The notes: a model not told the origin generated them from the letters alone. A stretch of 64,000 nt of DNA from Streptomyces spinoverrucosus (GCF_015712165.1 NZ_JADPZX010000001.1:3410001-3474000), one strand, 5' to 3'; positions 39,243 through 47,898 are shown, numbered from the stretch's first letter. Program-made: numbers and translations.

Positions 39243-41369
39243 TTACTCGCCCTTGGCCTTCGCGATGATCTCCTCGGCGACGTTCCGCGGAACCTCGGCG
39301 TAGGAGTCGAACTGCATGGAGTAGCTGGCGCGGCCGGACGTCTTGCTGCGCAGGTCGCCGACGTAACCGAACATCTCCGAGAGGGGCACGAGGCCCTTCA
39401 CGACGCGGGCACCCGCCCGCTCCTCCATGGCCTGAATCTGGCCACGGCGGGAGTTGATGTCGCCGATGACCTCACCCATGTAGTCCTCGGGCGTGGTGAC
39501 CTCGACGGCCATCATCGGCTCAAGGAGAACGGGGCTGGCCTTGCGCGCGGCCTCCTTGAAGGCCTGCGAACCGGCGATCTTGAACGCGAGCTCGGAGGAG
39601 TCGACCTCGTGGTAGGCACCGTCGAGCAGCGTCACGCGCACACCGGTCATCTCGTAACCGGCGAGGATGCCGAACTGCATGGCCTCCTGGGAGCCGGCGT
39701 CGACCGAGGGGATGTACTCCTTCGGGATACGACCACCGGTGACCTTGTTGACGAACTCGTACGAGGCGTCGCCGCTCTCGATCGGCTCGATCGCGATGAT
39801 CACGCGAGCGAACTGGCCGGTACCACCCGTCTGCTTCTTGTGGGTGAACTCGACCTTCTCGACCGCCTTGCGGATGGTCTCGCGGTACGCGACCTGCGGC
39901 TTGCCGACGTTGGCCTCGACCTTGAACTCACGGCGCATACGGTCGACCAGCACCTCGAGGTGCAGCTCGCCCATACCACCGATGATGGTCTGGCCGGTCT
40001 CCTCGTCCGAGTGGACCTGGAAGGACGGGTCCTCCTCGGCCAGGCGCTGGATCGCGACGCCGAGCTTCTCCTGGTCGCCCTTCGACTTGGGCTCGATGGC
40101 GACCTGGATCACCGGCGCCGGGAAGTCCATGGACTCCAGGATGACCGGGTTCTTGTCGTCGGACAGCGTCTCACCGGTGGTGGTCTGCTTCAGACCCATG
40201 ACGGCGACGATGTCACCGGCGCCCACCGACTCGATCTCCTCACGCTTGTTGGCGTGCATGCGGTAGATCTTGCCGATGCGCTCCTTCTTGCCCTTGACGG
40301 AGTTCAGCACCTGAGTGCCGGACTCCAGGCGGCCGGAGTACACACGGACGAAGGTGAGCTTGCCGAGGTGCGGGTCGCTCATGATCTTGAACGCCAGCGC
40401 GGCGAGCGGCTCCTCGTCCGACGGCTTGCGGGCGATGACCTGCTCCGGGTCCTTGACGTCGTGGCCCTCGATGGCCTCGACGTCGAGCGGGGAGGGCAGG
40501 TAGCGCACGACCGCGTCGAGCAGGGGCTGAACGCCCTTGTTCTTGAACGCGGTGCCGCAGAAGACGGGGGTGACGGTGGTGCCGCCGCCCTTGCCGGACG
40601 CGATGGTGATGCGACGGATCGCGGCGTAGAGCTGCTCCACGGAGGGCTCGGTGCCCTCCAGGTACAGCTCCATCAGCTCCTCGTCGTTCTCGGCCACGGC
40701 CTCCAGCAGCTTGCCGCGGTACTCCTCGGCGGCCTCGGCGTGGGTGTCCGGGATGTCGACGGTGTCGTACATCTCGCCCTTGGTCGCCTCGGCGGACCAG
40801 ACCAGGGCCTTCATCGTCACGAGGTCGATGACGCCCTTGAAGTCGGCCTCCGCGCCGATCGGCAGCTGCATGACCAGCGGCTGCGCGCCCAGACGGTCGG
40901 AGATCATGTCGACGCAGCGGTGGAACTCGGCACCGGTCCGGTCCAGCTTGTTGACGAAGCAGATACGCGGAACGCCGTAGCGGTCCGCCTGACGCCACAC
41001 CGTCTCGGACTGGGGCTCGACACCGGCAACGCCGTCGAACACCGTCACGGCACCGTCGAGCACACGCAGGGAGCGCTCCACCTCAACGGTGAAGTCGACG
41101 TGCCCCGGGGTGTCGATGATGTTGATGGTGTGGTCGACGTTCTCCAGCGGCCAGTGGCAGGTGGTGGCAGCCGAGGTGATCGTGATGCCACGCTCCTGCT
41201 CCTGCTCCATCCAGTCCATGGTGGCAGCGCCGTCGTGGACCTCACCGATCTTGTAGGACACACCGGTGTAGAACAGGATCCGCTCGGTGGTGGTCGTCTT
41301 GCCCGCGTCGATGTGGGCCATGATGCCGATGTTGCGCACCCTGGCCAGGTCAAGCGAAGTGGTAGCCAT
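39243..41369 (-). CDS. fusA: elongation factor G
   Basis: EF-G, 708 aa, drives ribosomal translocation. [20 protein letters not shown] (G1), [20 protein letters not shown] (G3) and [17 protein letters not shown] (G4) are intact; domain IV contains [20 protein letters not shown]. Normal length. It lies 39 bases after rpsG. Confidence 0.99.
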   Translation of the reverse strand: MATTSLDLARVRNIGIMAHIDAGKTTTTERILFYTGVSYKIGEVHDGAATMDWMEQEQERGITITSAATTCHWPLENVDHTINIIDTPGHVDFTVEVERSLRVLDGAVTVFDGVAGVEPQSETVWRQADRYGVPRICFVNKLDRTGAEFHRCVDMISDRLGAQPLVMQLPIGAEADFKGVIDLVTMKALVWSAEATKGEMYDTVDIPDTHAEAAEEYRGKLLEAVAENDEELMELYLEGTEPSVEQLYAAIRRITIASGKGGGTTVTPVFCGTAFKNKGVQPLLDAVVRYLPSPLDVEAIEGHDVKDPEQVIARKPSDEEPLAALAFKIMSDPHLGKLTFVRVYSGRLESGTQVLNSVKGKKERIGKIYRMHANKREEIESVGAGDIVAVMGLKQTTTGETLSDDKNPVILESMDFPAPVIQVAIEPKSKGDQEKLGVAIQRLAEEDPSFQVHSDEETGQTIIGGMGELHLEVLVDRMRREFKVEANVGKPQVAYRETIRKAVEKVEFTHKKQTGGTGQFARVIIAIEPIESGDASYEFVNKVTGGRIPKEYIPSVDAGSQEAMQFGILAGYEMTGVRVTLLDGAYHEVDSSELAFKIAGSQAFKEAARKASPVLLEPMMAVEVTTPEDYMGEVIGDINSRRGQIQAMEERAGARVVKGLVPLSEMFGYVGDLRSKTSGRASYSMQFDSYAEVPRNVAEEIIAKAKGE

Positions 41370-41408
41370 AAGGCTTCAGTCTTCTCTCGGTTCTCGATGG
41401 GGTAGCGA

Positions 41409-41879
41409 CTACCAGCGGTAGTGCGCGAAGGCCTTGTTGGACTCGGCCATCTTGTGCGTGTCCTCGCGCTTCTTCACAGCGGCACCGAGGCCGTTGGACG
41501 CGTCGAGGAGTTCGTTGAGCAGACGCTCGGTCATGGTCTTCTCGCGACGGGCGCGGGAGTAACCGACCAGCCAGCGCAGCGCCAGGGTGTTGGCACGGCC
41601 GGGCTTGACCTCGACCGGGACCTGGTAGGTGGCGCCACCGACACGGCGGGACTTGACCTCGAGGGTCGGCTTGATGTTCTCGAGAGCGCGCTTGAGCGTG
41701 ATGACCGGGTCGTTGCCGGTCTTGTCACGCAGGCCCTCCATGGCGCCGTAGACGATGCGCTCGGCGGTGGAGCGCTTGCCGTTCAGCAGCACCTTGTTGA
41801 TCAGGGAGGTCACCAAGGGGGAGCCGTAAACCGGGTCGATGATGACCGGGCGCTTCGGGGCGGGGCCCTTACGAGGCAT
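41409..41879 (-). CDS. rpsG: 30S ribosomal protein S7
   Basis: Head-nucleating protein uS7, 156 aa. [40 protein letters not shown] and [20 protein letters not shown] are conserved, and the C-terminus is [12 protein letters not shown]. It follows rpsL by two bases. Confidence 0.99.
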   Translation of the reverse strand: MPRKGPAPKRPVIIDPVYGSPLVTSLINKVLLNGKRSTAERIVYGAMEGLRDKTGNDPVITLKRALENIKPTLEVKSRRVGGATYQVPVEVKPGRANTLALRWLVGYSRARREKTMTERLLNELLDASNGLGAAVKKREDTHKMAESNKAFAHYRW

Positions 41880-41881
41880 TC

Positions 41882-42253
41882 TTACTTCTCCTTCTTGGCG
41901 CCGTAGCGGCTGCGGGCCTGCTTGCGGTTCTTGACACCCTGGGTGTCGAGGGAGCCGCGGATGATCTTGTAGCGAACACCCGGCAGGTCCTTCACACGGC
42001 CACCACGCACGAGCACGATGGAGTGCTCCTGCAGGTTGTGTCCCTCACCCGGAATGTAGGCCGTGACCTCGATCCCGCTGGTCAGACGCACACGCGCGAC
42101 CTTACGCAGGGCCGAGTTCGGCTTCTTCGGGGTGGTCGTGAACACACGCGTGCAGACGCCGCGACGCTGAGGGGAACCCTCGAGTGCGGGCGTCTTGTTC
42201 TTCTCGACCTTGTCCTGCCGGCCCTTGCGGACCAGCTGCTGGATCGTAGGCAC
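41882..42253 (-). CDS. rpsL: 30S ribosomal protein S12
   Basis: Decoding-centre protein uS12, 123 aa from GTG 42253 ([20 protein letters not shown]). The streptomycin-related positions have the wild-type residues: lysines in [13 protein letters not shown] and the lysine in [14 protein letters not shown]. So no classical streptomycin-resistance substitution is present. The open frame extends upstream, but the GTG is the conserved start. First gene of the str operon. Confidence 0.98.
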   Translation of the reverse strand: MPTIQQLVRKGRQDKVEKNKTPALEGSPQRRGVCTRVFTTTPKKPNSALRKVARVRLTSGIEVTAYIPGEGHNLQEHSIVLVRGGRVKDLPGVRYKIIRGSLDTQGVKNRKQARSRYGAKKEK

Positions 42254-42672
42254 TACTTCTCCGGTTTCTGTGTGCCGATGGGTACAGCTAACCTGGAACG
42301 TCGCCGACCCACGCGGTCGGGTGTGTCGAATCCGGCGGACTCCCGCCGCAAGGCGAAAAGAGCACAGATTACGGTGGCCGCTCACGGCTCGCTATGCGGT
42401 TGAAGGCACGCACAAGAGCCAGGGCACACCCCAGGCACAAGGTCTGAGCGTACCTACCGCATACGCTGCGGTCAAAACAAATGCCCGGCGCCGACCGGGC
42501 CACGCTGACCACGGCAAATCTCCTGTTCGGCCGACCCCCGGCCGAACCCCGCCCCCACCGCCTTGCACGCATGTGCGACCCTGTGGGGATCTTATGACAG
42601 ATGTTCACGATCAGCCGGACTGTGATGCCCCACCCAGGGCCCGGTGATCGGGCCGAGGGGGGACCACAGGTC
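42254..42672. other. str operon leader and intergenic region
   Basis: This 419-bp stretch separates divergent rpsL and the membrane-protein gene. It contains the conserved leader element at 42303-42327, 50 bases before the rpsL start. No further gene is seen, and I could not assign promoters with confidence. Confidence 0.5.
42303..42327 (-). promoter_or_regulatory. leader element shared with rpsJ
   Basis: On the transcribed strand: CGACACACCCGACCGCGTGG then GTCGG, forming the same 6-bp CCGACC/GGTCGG hairpin as the rpsJ leader. It differs from that copy by one base in 25. Confidence 0.55.
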
Positions 42673-43953
42673 ATGAGTACGGCTGCCGACTCCGCGACGA
42701 CGGATTCCGCCGTGTCCGACGACGAGGCCACGCAGCGGCCCCGGACAGTCCGGCGCCTCAGGGTGCCGCCCGGCCTGCGACCGTACGGCGCTCCCCTGCT
42801 GCTCTACGGCGCCGCCAAGCTCGTCGGGACCGTCGTCTTCGCCATCCTGCTGATGGCCTCCGGGGACTTCCGGGAGAAGAACCCGCGCTTCGGCGGCGGC
42901 GCGCACTGGTGGGACGTACTCGCCACCTGGGACGGCTGGTGGTACCTCCAGGTCGCCGAGAAGGGGTACGAGCCCGGGCCGCTGCGGCGGCTCGATCCCG
43001 GCGGCATGTTCACGGTCGAGCAGAACTCCGTGGCGTTCTTCCCGCTCTATCCGGGCCTGATACGAGGCACGTCCGAGGTGACCGGGCTCGGGCTGTACGG
43101 GTCCGGGATCCTCGTCTCGGTGATCGCGTCCTTCGTCGCGGCCGCCGGTATATACGCCGTGATCTCGCTGCTCGCGGGCGCCCGCGCCGGCACCATAGCC
43201 GCCGGGCTGTGGGCGGTGGCGCCCGGCGCGGGCGTCGAGTGGGCGGTGTACTCCGAGTCCGTGTTCGTGGCGATCGCCGCCTGGTGCTGCTACTGCGTGA
43301 TGAAGGGCCGCTGGGCGGCCGCCGGGCTGCTGGCCTTCGTGGCCGGCCTCAACCGGCCCACGTCCGCCGCGCTCATCGGAGCCGTGGGGCTCGCCGCGCT
43401 GGTGACGCTGGCCCGGCGGGAGGGCCGACGCAAGCACGGGGTGGCGGGGCCGGTGTACGCCATGTGCGCCGCGCCGCTCGGCCTGCTCACCTATGTCGTA
43501 TGGGTCGGGCTCAGCATGGGCGAGCTGACCGCGTACTTCACGCTCCAGCGCGAGGGGTGGGCGCACTTCTTCGACTTCGGCTCGTACACCCTGGACGTGC
43601 TGGCCAACACGGCCGTCGGGAAGCACGACTACATCTTCGCGTTCTCCGTCCCCGACCTCCTCGCCTTCCAGCTGGTGCTGGCGCTGCCGTTCCTGATCGC
43701 GCTGATGCTGCGCAAGCGGCCGCCGCTGGTGCTGGTCGCCTACACGCTGGCGAGCATCGTCAGCGTCCTGGGCACCCAGCAGATCTTCGGCAACACCTCG
43801 CGCTACCTCCTCCCCTGCTTCCCCCTCCTGCTCGCCCCGGCCGCCGCGATGACCAGGCTCGGGTGGCCGGCCCTGACCGTCTTCTTCGCGACCGCGGCGC
43901 CGGCGTCGGGGTGGTACGCGCACTACGTGCTGTTCGAGCTGGGGGTTCCGTAG
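42673..43953 (+). CDS. PIG-V-like integral membrane (mannosyltransferase-type) protein
   Basis: 426 aa from ATG 42673, with about ten hydrophobic helices. LATWDGWWYLQVAEKGYEPG and NSVAFFPLYPGLIRGTSEVT match the luminal/extracellular DxxWYxxIA and FFPLYP patterns of the GPI mannosyltransferase II (PIG-V) superfamily. It may transfer a lipid-linked mannose outside the membrane. An ATG 24 codons upstream is possible but less hydrophobic sequence is gained. The 3' end overlaps the convergent HTH gene by 31 bases. Confidence 0.75.
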   Translation: MSTAADSATTDSAVSDDEATQRPRTVRRLRVPPGLRPYGAPLLLYGAAKLVGTVVFAILLMASGDFREKNPRFGGGAHWWDVLATWDGWWYLQVAEKGYEPGPLRRLDPGGMFTVEQNSVAFFPLYPGLIRGTSEVTGLGLYGSGILVSVIASFVAAAGIYAVISLLAGARAGTIAAGLWAVAPGAGVEWAVYSESVFVAIAAWCCYCVMKGRWAAAGLLAFVAGLNRPTSAALIGAVGLAALVTLARREGRRKHGVAGPVYAMCAAPLGLLTYVVWVGLSMGELTAYFTLQREGWAHFFDFGSYTLDVLANTAVGKHDYIFAFSVPDLLAFQLVLALPFLIALMLRKRPPLVLVAYTLASIVSVLGTQQIFGNTSRYLLPCFPLLLAPAAAMTRLGWPALTVFFATAAPASGWYAHYVLFELGVP

Positions 43954-44192
43954 GCGTCGGTCCGCGCCGGCCGGCGCGTCGTATGCCGGGCCCTGCCGTC
44001 CTGCGTCGCGCCGCGTGCCGCGCGTTCCGCCGCGAAGACGTCCTCCAGGCGGAAGAGCTGGGCGCGCCCGGCCTTGCCCGCCGGGCTGAGGTGCCCGAGC
44101 TGGACCCACTTGCGGATGGTCGCCGGGGCGACACCGGCCTCGCGCGCGGCCAGTGGGCCGGGGATCAGGGTAGGGCGTTCCCCAGTGCTCAT
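43923..44192 (-). CDS. small MerR-type helix-turn-helix protein
   Basis: 89 aa from ATG 44192. AAREAGVAPATIRKWVQLGH then LSPAGKAGRAQLFRLEDVFA is a MerR/excisionase-type winged HTH; the basic tail has no recognised domain. The start overlaps the upstream gene by four bases (ATGA), so the two are one transcript. It could regulate neighbours, but no target is evident. Confidence 0.7.
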   Translation of the reverse strand: MSTGERPTLIPGPLAAREAGVAPATIRKWVQLGHLSPAGKAGRAQLFRLEDVFAAERAARGATQDGRARHTTRRPARTDAYGTPSSNST

Positions 44193-44863
44193 CGGACCGT
44201 CTCCTGCTGTGCGCGCGTCCACTCCGTCTCGTCCCAGGTGTGCCGGTAGGCGGGGTCGTCGCAGCAGCCGCAGTCGGGGTCCGTGCAGCGGCAGGCCGGG
44301 TTGACGCACAGCACCGCGCGGCGGTCGGGGAAGGCGCGCAGCGAGACCGAGTCGCACCAGGGGCAGCGGCCGGAGACCCGTACGACCGTCTCGGTGTCCC
44401 CCAGCGCGCGGGCGCACCGCCGGGCCATACGGCGACTCTCGTCCCGTACGTGCGCGGCGAGTACGGCGTCCCCGGCGATGTCGTCGAGCAGGGCCGCGAT
44501 ACGCCGCAGCCGTTCCGGCACCGGGGCGCGCCGGGCCCGGGACAGGCCGAGCCGGGCCCGTACCGCCTCCTCCAGTTCCACCACGCCGTCCGTGATGTCG
44601 CGGATGGTGTCGGAGATGTGCAGGCGGAGGGGGGCCGCGCTGTGACCGGGAGCGGTGAGTCCGTGGCGCTGCTCCAGGAGCAGCGCCTCTTCGCGCTCTT
44701 CGCGGAGGCGGGTGGCGAGGTCGGTGGGGGGCGGGGCCGGGGCGTGAGTCGCGGAGGTACGGGCGGGGGCCAGTTCCTCGGACAGTTCCGGGAACTGCTG
44801 GGCCAGCATGCCGATCCACAGGGCCGCTTGTGCGGTCGGCCGGTCGGGCAAGGGAGCCTCCAA
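44189..44863 (-). CDS. hypothetical protein with C-terminal cysteine cluster
   Basis: 224 aa. Mostly helical and charged (TRLREEREEALLLEQRHGL, RLHISDTIRDITDGVVELEE). The last ~60 residues carry CPWCDSVSLRA, CVNPACRCTDPDCGCCDDP, a probable zinc-binding cluster. Its stop overlaps the small HTH gene. The gene is divergent from the XRE regulator of the tail cluster across a 187-bp region. I do not recognise a named family. Confidence 0.7.
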   Translation of the reverse strand: MEAPLPDRPTAQAALWIGMLAQQFPELSEELAPARTSATHAPAPPPTDLATRLREEREEALLLEQRHGLTAPGHSAAPLRLHISDTIRDITDGVVELEEAVRARLGLSRARRAPVPERLRRIAALLDDIAGDAVLAAHVRDESRRMARRCARALGDTETVVRVSGRCPWCDSVSLRAFPDRRAVLCVNPACRCTDPDCGCCDDPAYRHTWDETEWTRAQQETVR

Positions 44864-44900
44864 GGTCGTTCAGCGAACGTGGGCCTCACACCCTGACAGA

Positions 44901-44918
44901 TTGCGTGCGCGCCCGCAA
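44901..44918. promoter_or_regulatory. operator-like site 1 (TTGCGTGCGCGC)
   Basis: Imperfect palindrome with arms TTGCG/CGCAA. Its first 12 bases are identical to the site in front of the tail operon at 45771. It lies between the Cys-cluster gene and the XRE regulator, so it could affect either. Confidence 0.5.
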
Positions 44919-44998
44919 CAAAGTTCGATCACTGCACCGCCCCTGGCCACCCGCCCTTACCAAACCCCCTCATTGCTTGCACGAAAGCACGTAATTCC

Positions 44999-45020
44999 GC
45001 GTGCGCAAGCACGCTAAACT
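44999..45020 (+). promoter_or_regulatory. operator palindrome abutting a -10 box, XRE regulator promoter
   Basis: GCGTGC-gcaa-GCACGC (44999-45014) directly precedes TAAACT (45015-45020), a good -10 hexamer 30 bases before the regulator ATG. Two further GCACG half-sites lie at 44979-44983 and 44987-44991. This is the geometry expected of an autorepressed XRE gene. Confidence 0.55.
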
Positions 45021-45050
45021 CTTCGCCACCCAGAGAGAGCGAGAGCAGAC

Positions 45051-45569
45051 ATGACCACCCCCGAACTGGATGCGTTCGCAGCGTGGGTCGAGGACCTGAT
45101 GCGCAGCCGCGGTTACGACATCGACAGCCCGCGCGGCGGCGGCAAGTCGCGCATCGCGGACGAGGCGGGCGTGCACCGCGCCGCCGTCACCCGGCTACTG
45201 CAACGGCAGAGCATGCCCGACCTGGAGACCACCCGCCGGCTCGCCCGCGTGCTCGGCGTGCCCGTCCGCGACATGCTGATCCGCTCCGGTCGGCTGACCG
45301 CTGAGGAGCTGGCGGATCCGCACACCCATCTCGGCTCCGACCCGGTCCGGCCCGCACCCGGGCGCCGACCCACCCTGACGGAGGTCGCCGATCTGCTGGG
45401 GGTGCCGGCGGACCGACGGGAGATGTTCGTGCGGGTGGTGGAGCAGTTCCTGCCGGCGGCGGAGGGGGACGAGGGGTCGCCGGAAGCCGGGCAGGGTGGC
45501 GGGCGGCGACGCCGGACGCCTTCGACGGAGAGCGCCGCCACCGAGGCGCCGTCACTCATCTCCGGCTGA
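45051..45569 (+). CDS. XRE-family transcriptional regulator of the tail cluster
   Basis: 172 aa. The HTH spans about residues 25-75: GGKSRIADEAGVHRAAVTRL then LQRQSMPDLETTRRLARVLG, followed by VPVRDMLIRSGRLTAEEL. A second helical region (LTEVADLLGVPADRREMFVR) may mediate dimerisation; the tail is low complexity. It is the first gene before the tail operon and on the same strand. GCGTGCGC-containing sites flank it on both sides. It plausibly represses itself and the tail genes, but this is inference from layout. Confidence 0.85.
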   Translation: MTTPELDAFAAWVEDLMRSRGYDIDSPRGGGKSRIADEAGVHRAAVTRLLQRQSMPDLETTRRLARVLGVPVRDMLIRSGRLTAEELADPHTHLGSDPVRPAPGRRPTLTEVADLLGVPADRREMFVRVVEQFLPAAEGDEGSPEAGQGGGRRRRTPSTESAATEAPSLISG

Positions 45570-45692
45570 CCGGACCCGCTCTTCGGCCGACCGGACGACC
45601 AGCAGATGCGGCGGCGGGCCGGCCGCCGGCATCACCAGGGCGCCAGCGACATCGCGGGGCGCCCCTTCTGCATGAGCGCCCAGCCCTCTCCG

Positions 45693-45761
45693 CCATGAGA
45701 ACTCAGGCACCCTCCGCCTGAGAACAGGCACCCTCCGCCATGAGAACTCAGGCACCGTCCA
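45693..45761. repeat. three-copy degenerate tandem repeat
   Basis: A unit of 24 bases (ccatgagaactcaggcaccc + tccg) occurs at 45693-45716, in a 21-base degenerate form at 45717-45737, and again at 45738-45761 with one or two changes. It sits just upstream of the operator-like site of the tail operon. Confidence 0.7.
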
Positions 45762-45770
45762 CCTCACTAG

Positions 45771-45799
45771 TTGCGTGCGCGCACGATACCTGTCACAGT
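45771..45799 (+). promoter_or_regulatory. operator-like site 3 / possible tail operon promoter
   Basis: TTGCGTGCGCGCACGA contains a perfect 12-bp palindrome CGTGCGCGCACG (45774-45785). TTGCGT (45771-45776) could be a -35 box with CACAGT (45794-45799) 17 bases on as a weak -10. The tail terminator ATG is about 100 bases downstream. Confidence 0.5.
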
Positions 45800-45896
45800 T
45801 GGTGCAGCGGCGGAGCTGTGCCCGCAGGGCGGGCGCGGTTCCGTCGACGTCTGCATCCCGGCGCCCCGTGCGCCCGTCGCCCCGAGGTGAACCGGC

Positions 45897-46313
45897 ATGA
45901 CCACACCCGTACCTCCACCGAGCGCCTTCCTCGAAGTCGAGAGGCTGGTCGTCGACATCCTGGAGGCCGACCCGGCCCTGTCCACCACGCTCGTCGCCGT
46001 GGAACCCCCCGCCGACTTCGACGGCACGGCAGCCGCCGTCCTCGTCAACCGGCGTGGCGGTGCCTGGATCGGTGATCTGCACGTCGACGAGCCGCTGATC
46101 GAGCTGGAGGTGTACGGCCCCGACAAGGCCACCGCGCACACCCTGGCCAACGCCGGCCGACGCGCGCTGCTCGCCGCGGCCGGCCGCACGTACGGCACGA
46201 ACCTCATCACCGACGTCGTCGAGCAGGACGGCCCGCGCTGGCTGCCCGACTACCTCTACGCAGCGGCCAACCGATACGTGTGCGTCCTCAAGGTCGCGGT
46301 CACCGTCTACTGA
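45897..46313 (+). CDS. tail terminator / tail completion protein
   Basis: 138 aa. AFLEVERLVVDILEADPALS, then LHVDEPLIELEVYGPDKATA and HTLANAGRRALLAAA, resemble the small siphovirus tail terminators (gpU/DUF3168-like) that cap the tail and stop tube growth. It sits immediately before the major tail protein, the usual position. First gene of the tail operon; the ATG at 45897 gives a compact 138-residue product. Confidence 0.7.
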   Translation: MTTPVPPPSAFLEVERLVVDILEADPALSTTLVAVEPPADFDGTAAAVLVNRRGGAWIGDLHVDEPLIELEVYGPDKATAHTLANAGRRALLAAAGRTYGTNLITDVVEQDGPRWLPDYLYAAANRYVCVLKVAVTVY

Positions 46314-46342
46314 CCGCGACCGCACCGCACCACCCCACAGAC

Positions 46343-46372
46343 CGAAGGCCCCGTCACCCGGCGGGGCCTTCG
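46343..46372 (+). terminator. 11-bp stem hairpin after the tail terminator gene
   Basis: CGAAGGCCCCG (46343-46353) pairs with CGGGGCCTTCG (46362-46372) around an 8-base loop, 29 bases after the stop. It looks like a terminator, but the next tail gene follows on the same strand; it may be an attenuator controlling major tail protein output. Confidence 0.7.
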
Positions 46373-46440
46373 TCGTGCCCGGAGCGAACCAAGCCCCCGC
46401 GCACGGCAGTTCATCACCCTCTCGATAAGGAGCACGAACC

Positions 46441-47040
46441 ATGGCAGGTACCAACACCTCCGAGATCCGCATCGCCGGCGTCGGCCGGCTCTACGTCGCC
46501 GCCGCCGACACGGACGTACCGACGGCGTTCACCGAGGCCAATCCGGCCACCGACTGGAGCGGTTGGACGGACCTCGGCTACACCTCCGGCGACGGCGTCA
46601 CCTTCAGCAAGAAGGACAAGCTGGAGCCGGTCGACGTCTGGCAGGCGGTGAGCCCGGTGCACTTCGTCTACTCCGACCGGGACCTGACCCTGAAGTTCTC
46701 GCTGCTCCAGTTCAACGAGGACACGCTGCCGTTCTTCATGGGCGGCGGCTCGGTCAGCCAGGTCGGCACGACCGGCGACATCTACAGGTACGACATCGCG
46801 GACCGCCCGTACGCCAACGTCCGTGCGCTGGGTCTGGAGTTCACCGACCTCCAGGCCGGCGGCTCCGCCGTGACGTACCGCTTCGGCATCCCGCGCGGCC
46901 AGGTCACCGCTGCCGACGACATCAAGCTGGCCCGCAAGGCGCCGGCCCAGCTCGGCATCACCTTCACGGCCATGGCCACCCCGGACGGCTCCCCGCTGGC
47001 GACCTTCGTCATGAAGGACAGCTCCTACGCGGCGAGCTGA
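46441..47040 (+). CDS. major tail (tube) protein
   Basis: 199 aa. MAGTNTSEIRIAGVGRLYVA, PATDWSGWTDLGYTSGDGVT, then LEPVDVWQAVSPVHFVYSDR and LTLKFSLLQFNEDTLPFFMG are typical of actinophage tail-tube subunits; a beta-rich C-terminal half follows. AAGGAG-type site (ataaggagcacgaaccatg). It should polymerise around the tape-measure protein. Confidence 0.88.
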   Translation: MAGTNTSEIRIAGVGRLYVAAADTDVPTAFTEANPATDWSGWTDLGYTSGDGVTFSKKDKLEPVDVWQAVSPVHFVYSDRDLTLKFSLLQFNEDTLPFFMGGGSVSQVGTTGDIYRYDIADRPYANVRALGLEFTDLQAGGSAVTYRFGIPRGQVTAADDIKLARKAPAQLGITFTAMATPDGSPLATFVMKDSSYAAS

Positions 47041-47122
47041 CCCACCAGGGGGCGGGGCGGCGACCTGCCGCCCCGCCCCCGCCCCTTCCCTTCCACCCCG
47101 ACCTGCAAGGAGTACGCCGCAC

Positions 47123-47413
47123 ATGTCCCGTTTCGACGTCAACGCCGCCCGCGCCCAGCGCCTCGAAGCCCTCGGCCGCACCTGGTCCTTCGACCTGGAC
47201 GACGAGACCTTCACCCTGCCCACCGAGCTGACCCGCACCACCGCCCGCGCCCTGCGGGCCCTGGACGACAACGACGTGGACGGGCTGCTCCGGCTGCTCA
47301 TGGGCGAGCAGCAGTTCGCCCGTTTCGAGCAGCACGATGTCACCATGCAGGACATCGCCGCCATCCTGGAGGCCTACGGCAAGGAGACCGGGCTCGGCCT
47401 GGGGGAAGGCTGA
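47123..47413 (+). CDS. tail assembly chaperone (gpG-like)
   Basis: 96 aa. VNAARAQRLEALGRTWSFDL then DDETFTLPTELTRTTARALR and a mostly helical C-terminus match the short chaperone encoded between tube and tape-measure genes in siphoviruses. The last codons are CTG GGG GAA GGC TGA, containing the run gggggaa at 47401-47407, a candidate -1 slippery site. The downstream -1 frame is open for 148 codons. Confidence 0.82.
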   Translation: MSRFDVNAARAQRLEALGRTWSFDLDDETFTLPTELTRTTARALRALDDNDVDGLLRLLMGEQQFARFEQHDVTMQDIAAILEAYGKETGLGLGEG

Positions 47414-47847
47414 GCCTCGTCGGGTTCGTCGACGAACACGCCGAGGCACTCGAAGCGGACCTGCTCCGCTACTACGGCACCGACCTGCTCGACTGGCACC
47501 GTGAGCGCCTCTCCTCCCGGCGACTCGCGGTGCTGATCAAGCATCTGCCGCGCGACAGCGCGCTCAACCGGGAGCTGCACGGCGAGGCCGCGGAGTGGAC
47601 GGTGACCGACCATCTCCTCGCCGCCGCCGTGGACCATCTGGCCGCCGCCAACTGGATGTTCGCCTGCGTCAACTCGGCGGAGGAGGGCGACCAGCCGGAT
47701 CCTCCGGTTCCGGTGCCACGCCCGGGCGACGACGCGCGCACCGAGGAGTACGCGGTATCGCCGCGCGAGCAGGAGTCCGGTGCGGATCGGGACGGGGGTC
47801 CGACGGCGGCGCCGTCACCGGCCCAGCTGGCCCGGTTCTTCGGCTGA
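47404..47847 (+). CDS. -1 frameshift extension of the tail assembly chaperone (gpGT-like)
   Basis: The -1 frame has no start codon near its beginning but reads VGFVDEHAEALEADLLRYYG, DLLDWHRERLSSRRLAVLIK, HLPRDSALNRELHGEAAEW and TVTDHLLAAAVDHLAAANWM. The LPxDSALxR...AEWxxxDHLLA pattern is the one seen in the T part of actinophage chaperones. A ribosome slipping at 47401-47407 would make a fusion of about 241 aa. An internal ATG at 47530 would omit the first conserved half. Confidence 0.75.
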   Translation, partial: GRLSLVGFVDEHAEALEADLLRYYGTDLLDWHRERLSSRRLAVLIKHLPRDSALNRELHGEAAEWTVTDHLLAAAVDHLAAANWMFACVNSAEEGDQPDPPVPVPRPGDDARTEEYAVSPREQESGADRDGGPTAAPSPAQLARFFG

Positions 47848-47864
47848 GCGGCGCGCGCCTGCTC

Positions 47865-47898
47865 GGACTCGTCGGACCGGACTCGTCGGACCGGACTC
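47865..47898. repeat. 14-bp tandem repeat
   Basis: The unit ggactcgtcggacc occurs at 47865-47878 and 47879-47892 and again in part at 47893-47898. It lies between the convergent ends of the chaperone extension and the minus-strand gene, including its stop codon. Confidence 0.75.

Larger units (their letters stand above)
45570..45896. other. regulatory region of the tail operon
   Basis: This 327-bp stretch between the regulator and the first tail gene contains a three-copy degenerate repeat (45693-45761) and operator-like site 3 (45771-45786). No open frame with recognisable content is seen. Confidence 0.5.

Noticed and set aside
41882..42253. Streptomycin-resistance allele of rpsL
   Set aside because: The lysines in [10 protein letters not shown] and GGRVKDLPG are those of sensitive strains.
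42592..44889. 765-codon minus-strand open frame
   Set aside because: It overlaps three better supported genes in other frames and is low-complexity Arg/Pro/Gly translation typical of high-GC antisense frames.
45693..45761. CRISPR array
   Set aside because: Only three degenerate units in direct contact, without spacers or cas genes.
47865..47898. Terminator at the tandem repeat
   Set aside because: The units are direct repeats and do not form a stable inverted repeat with each other.
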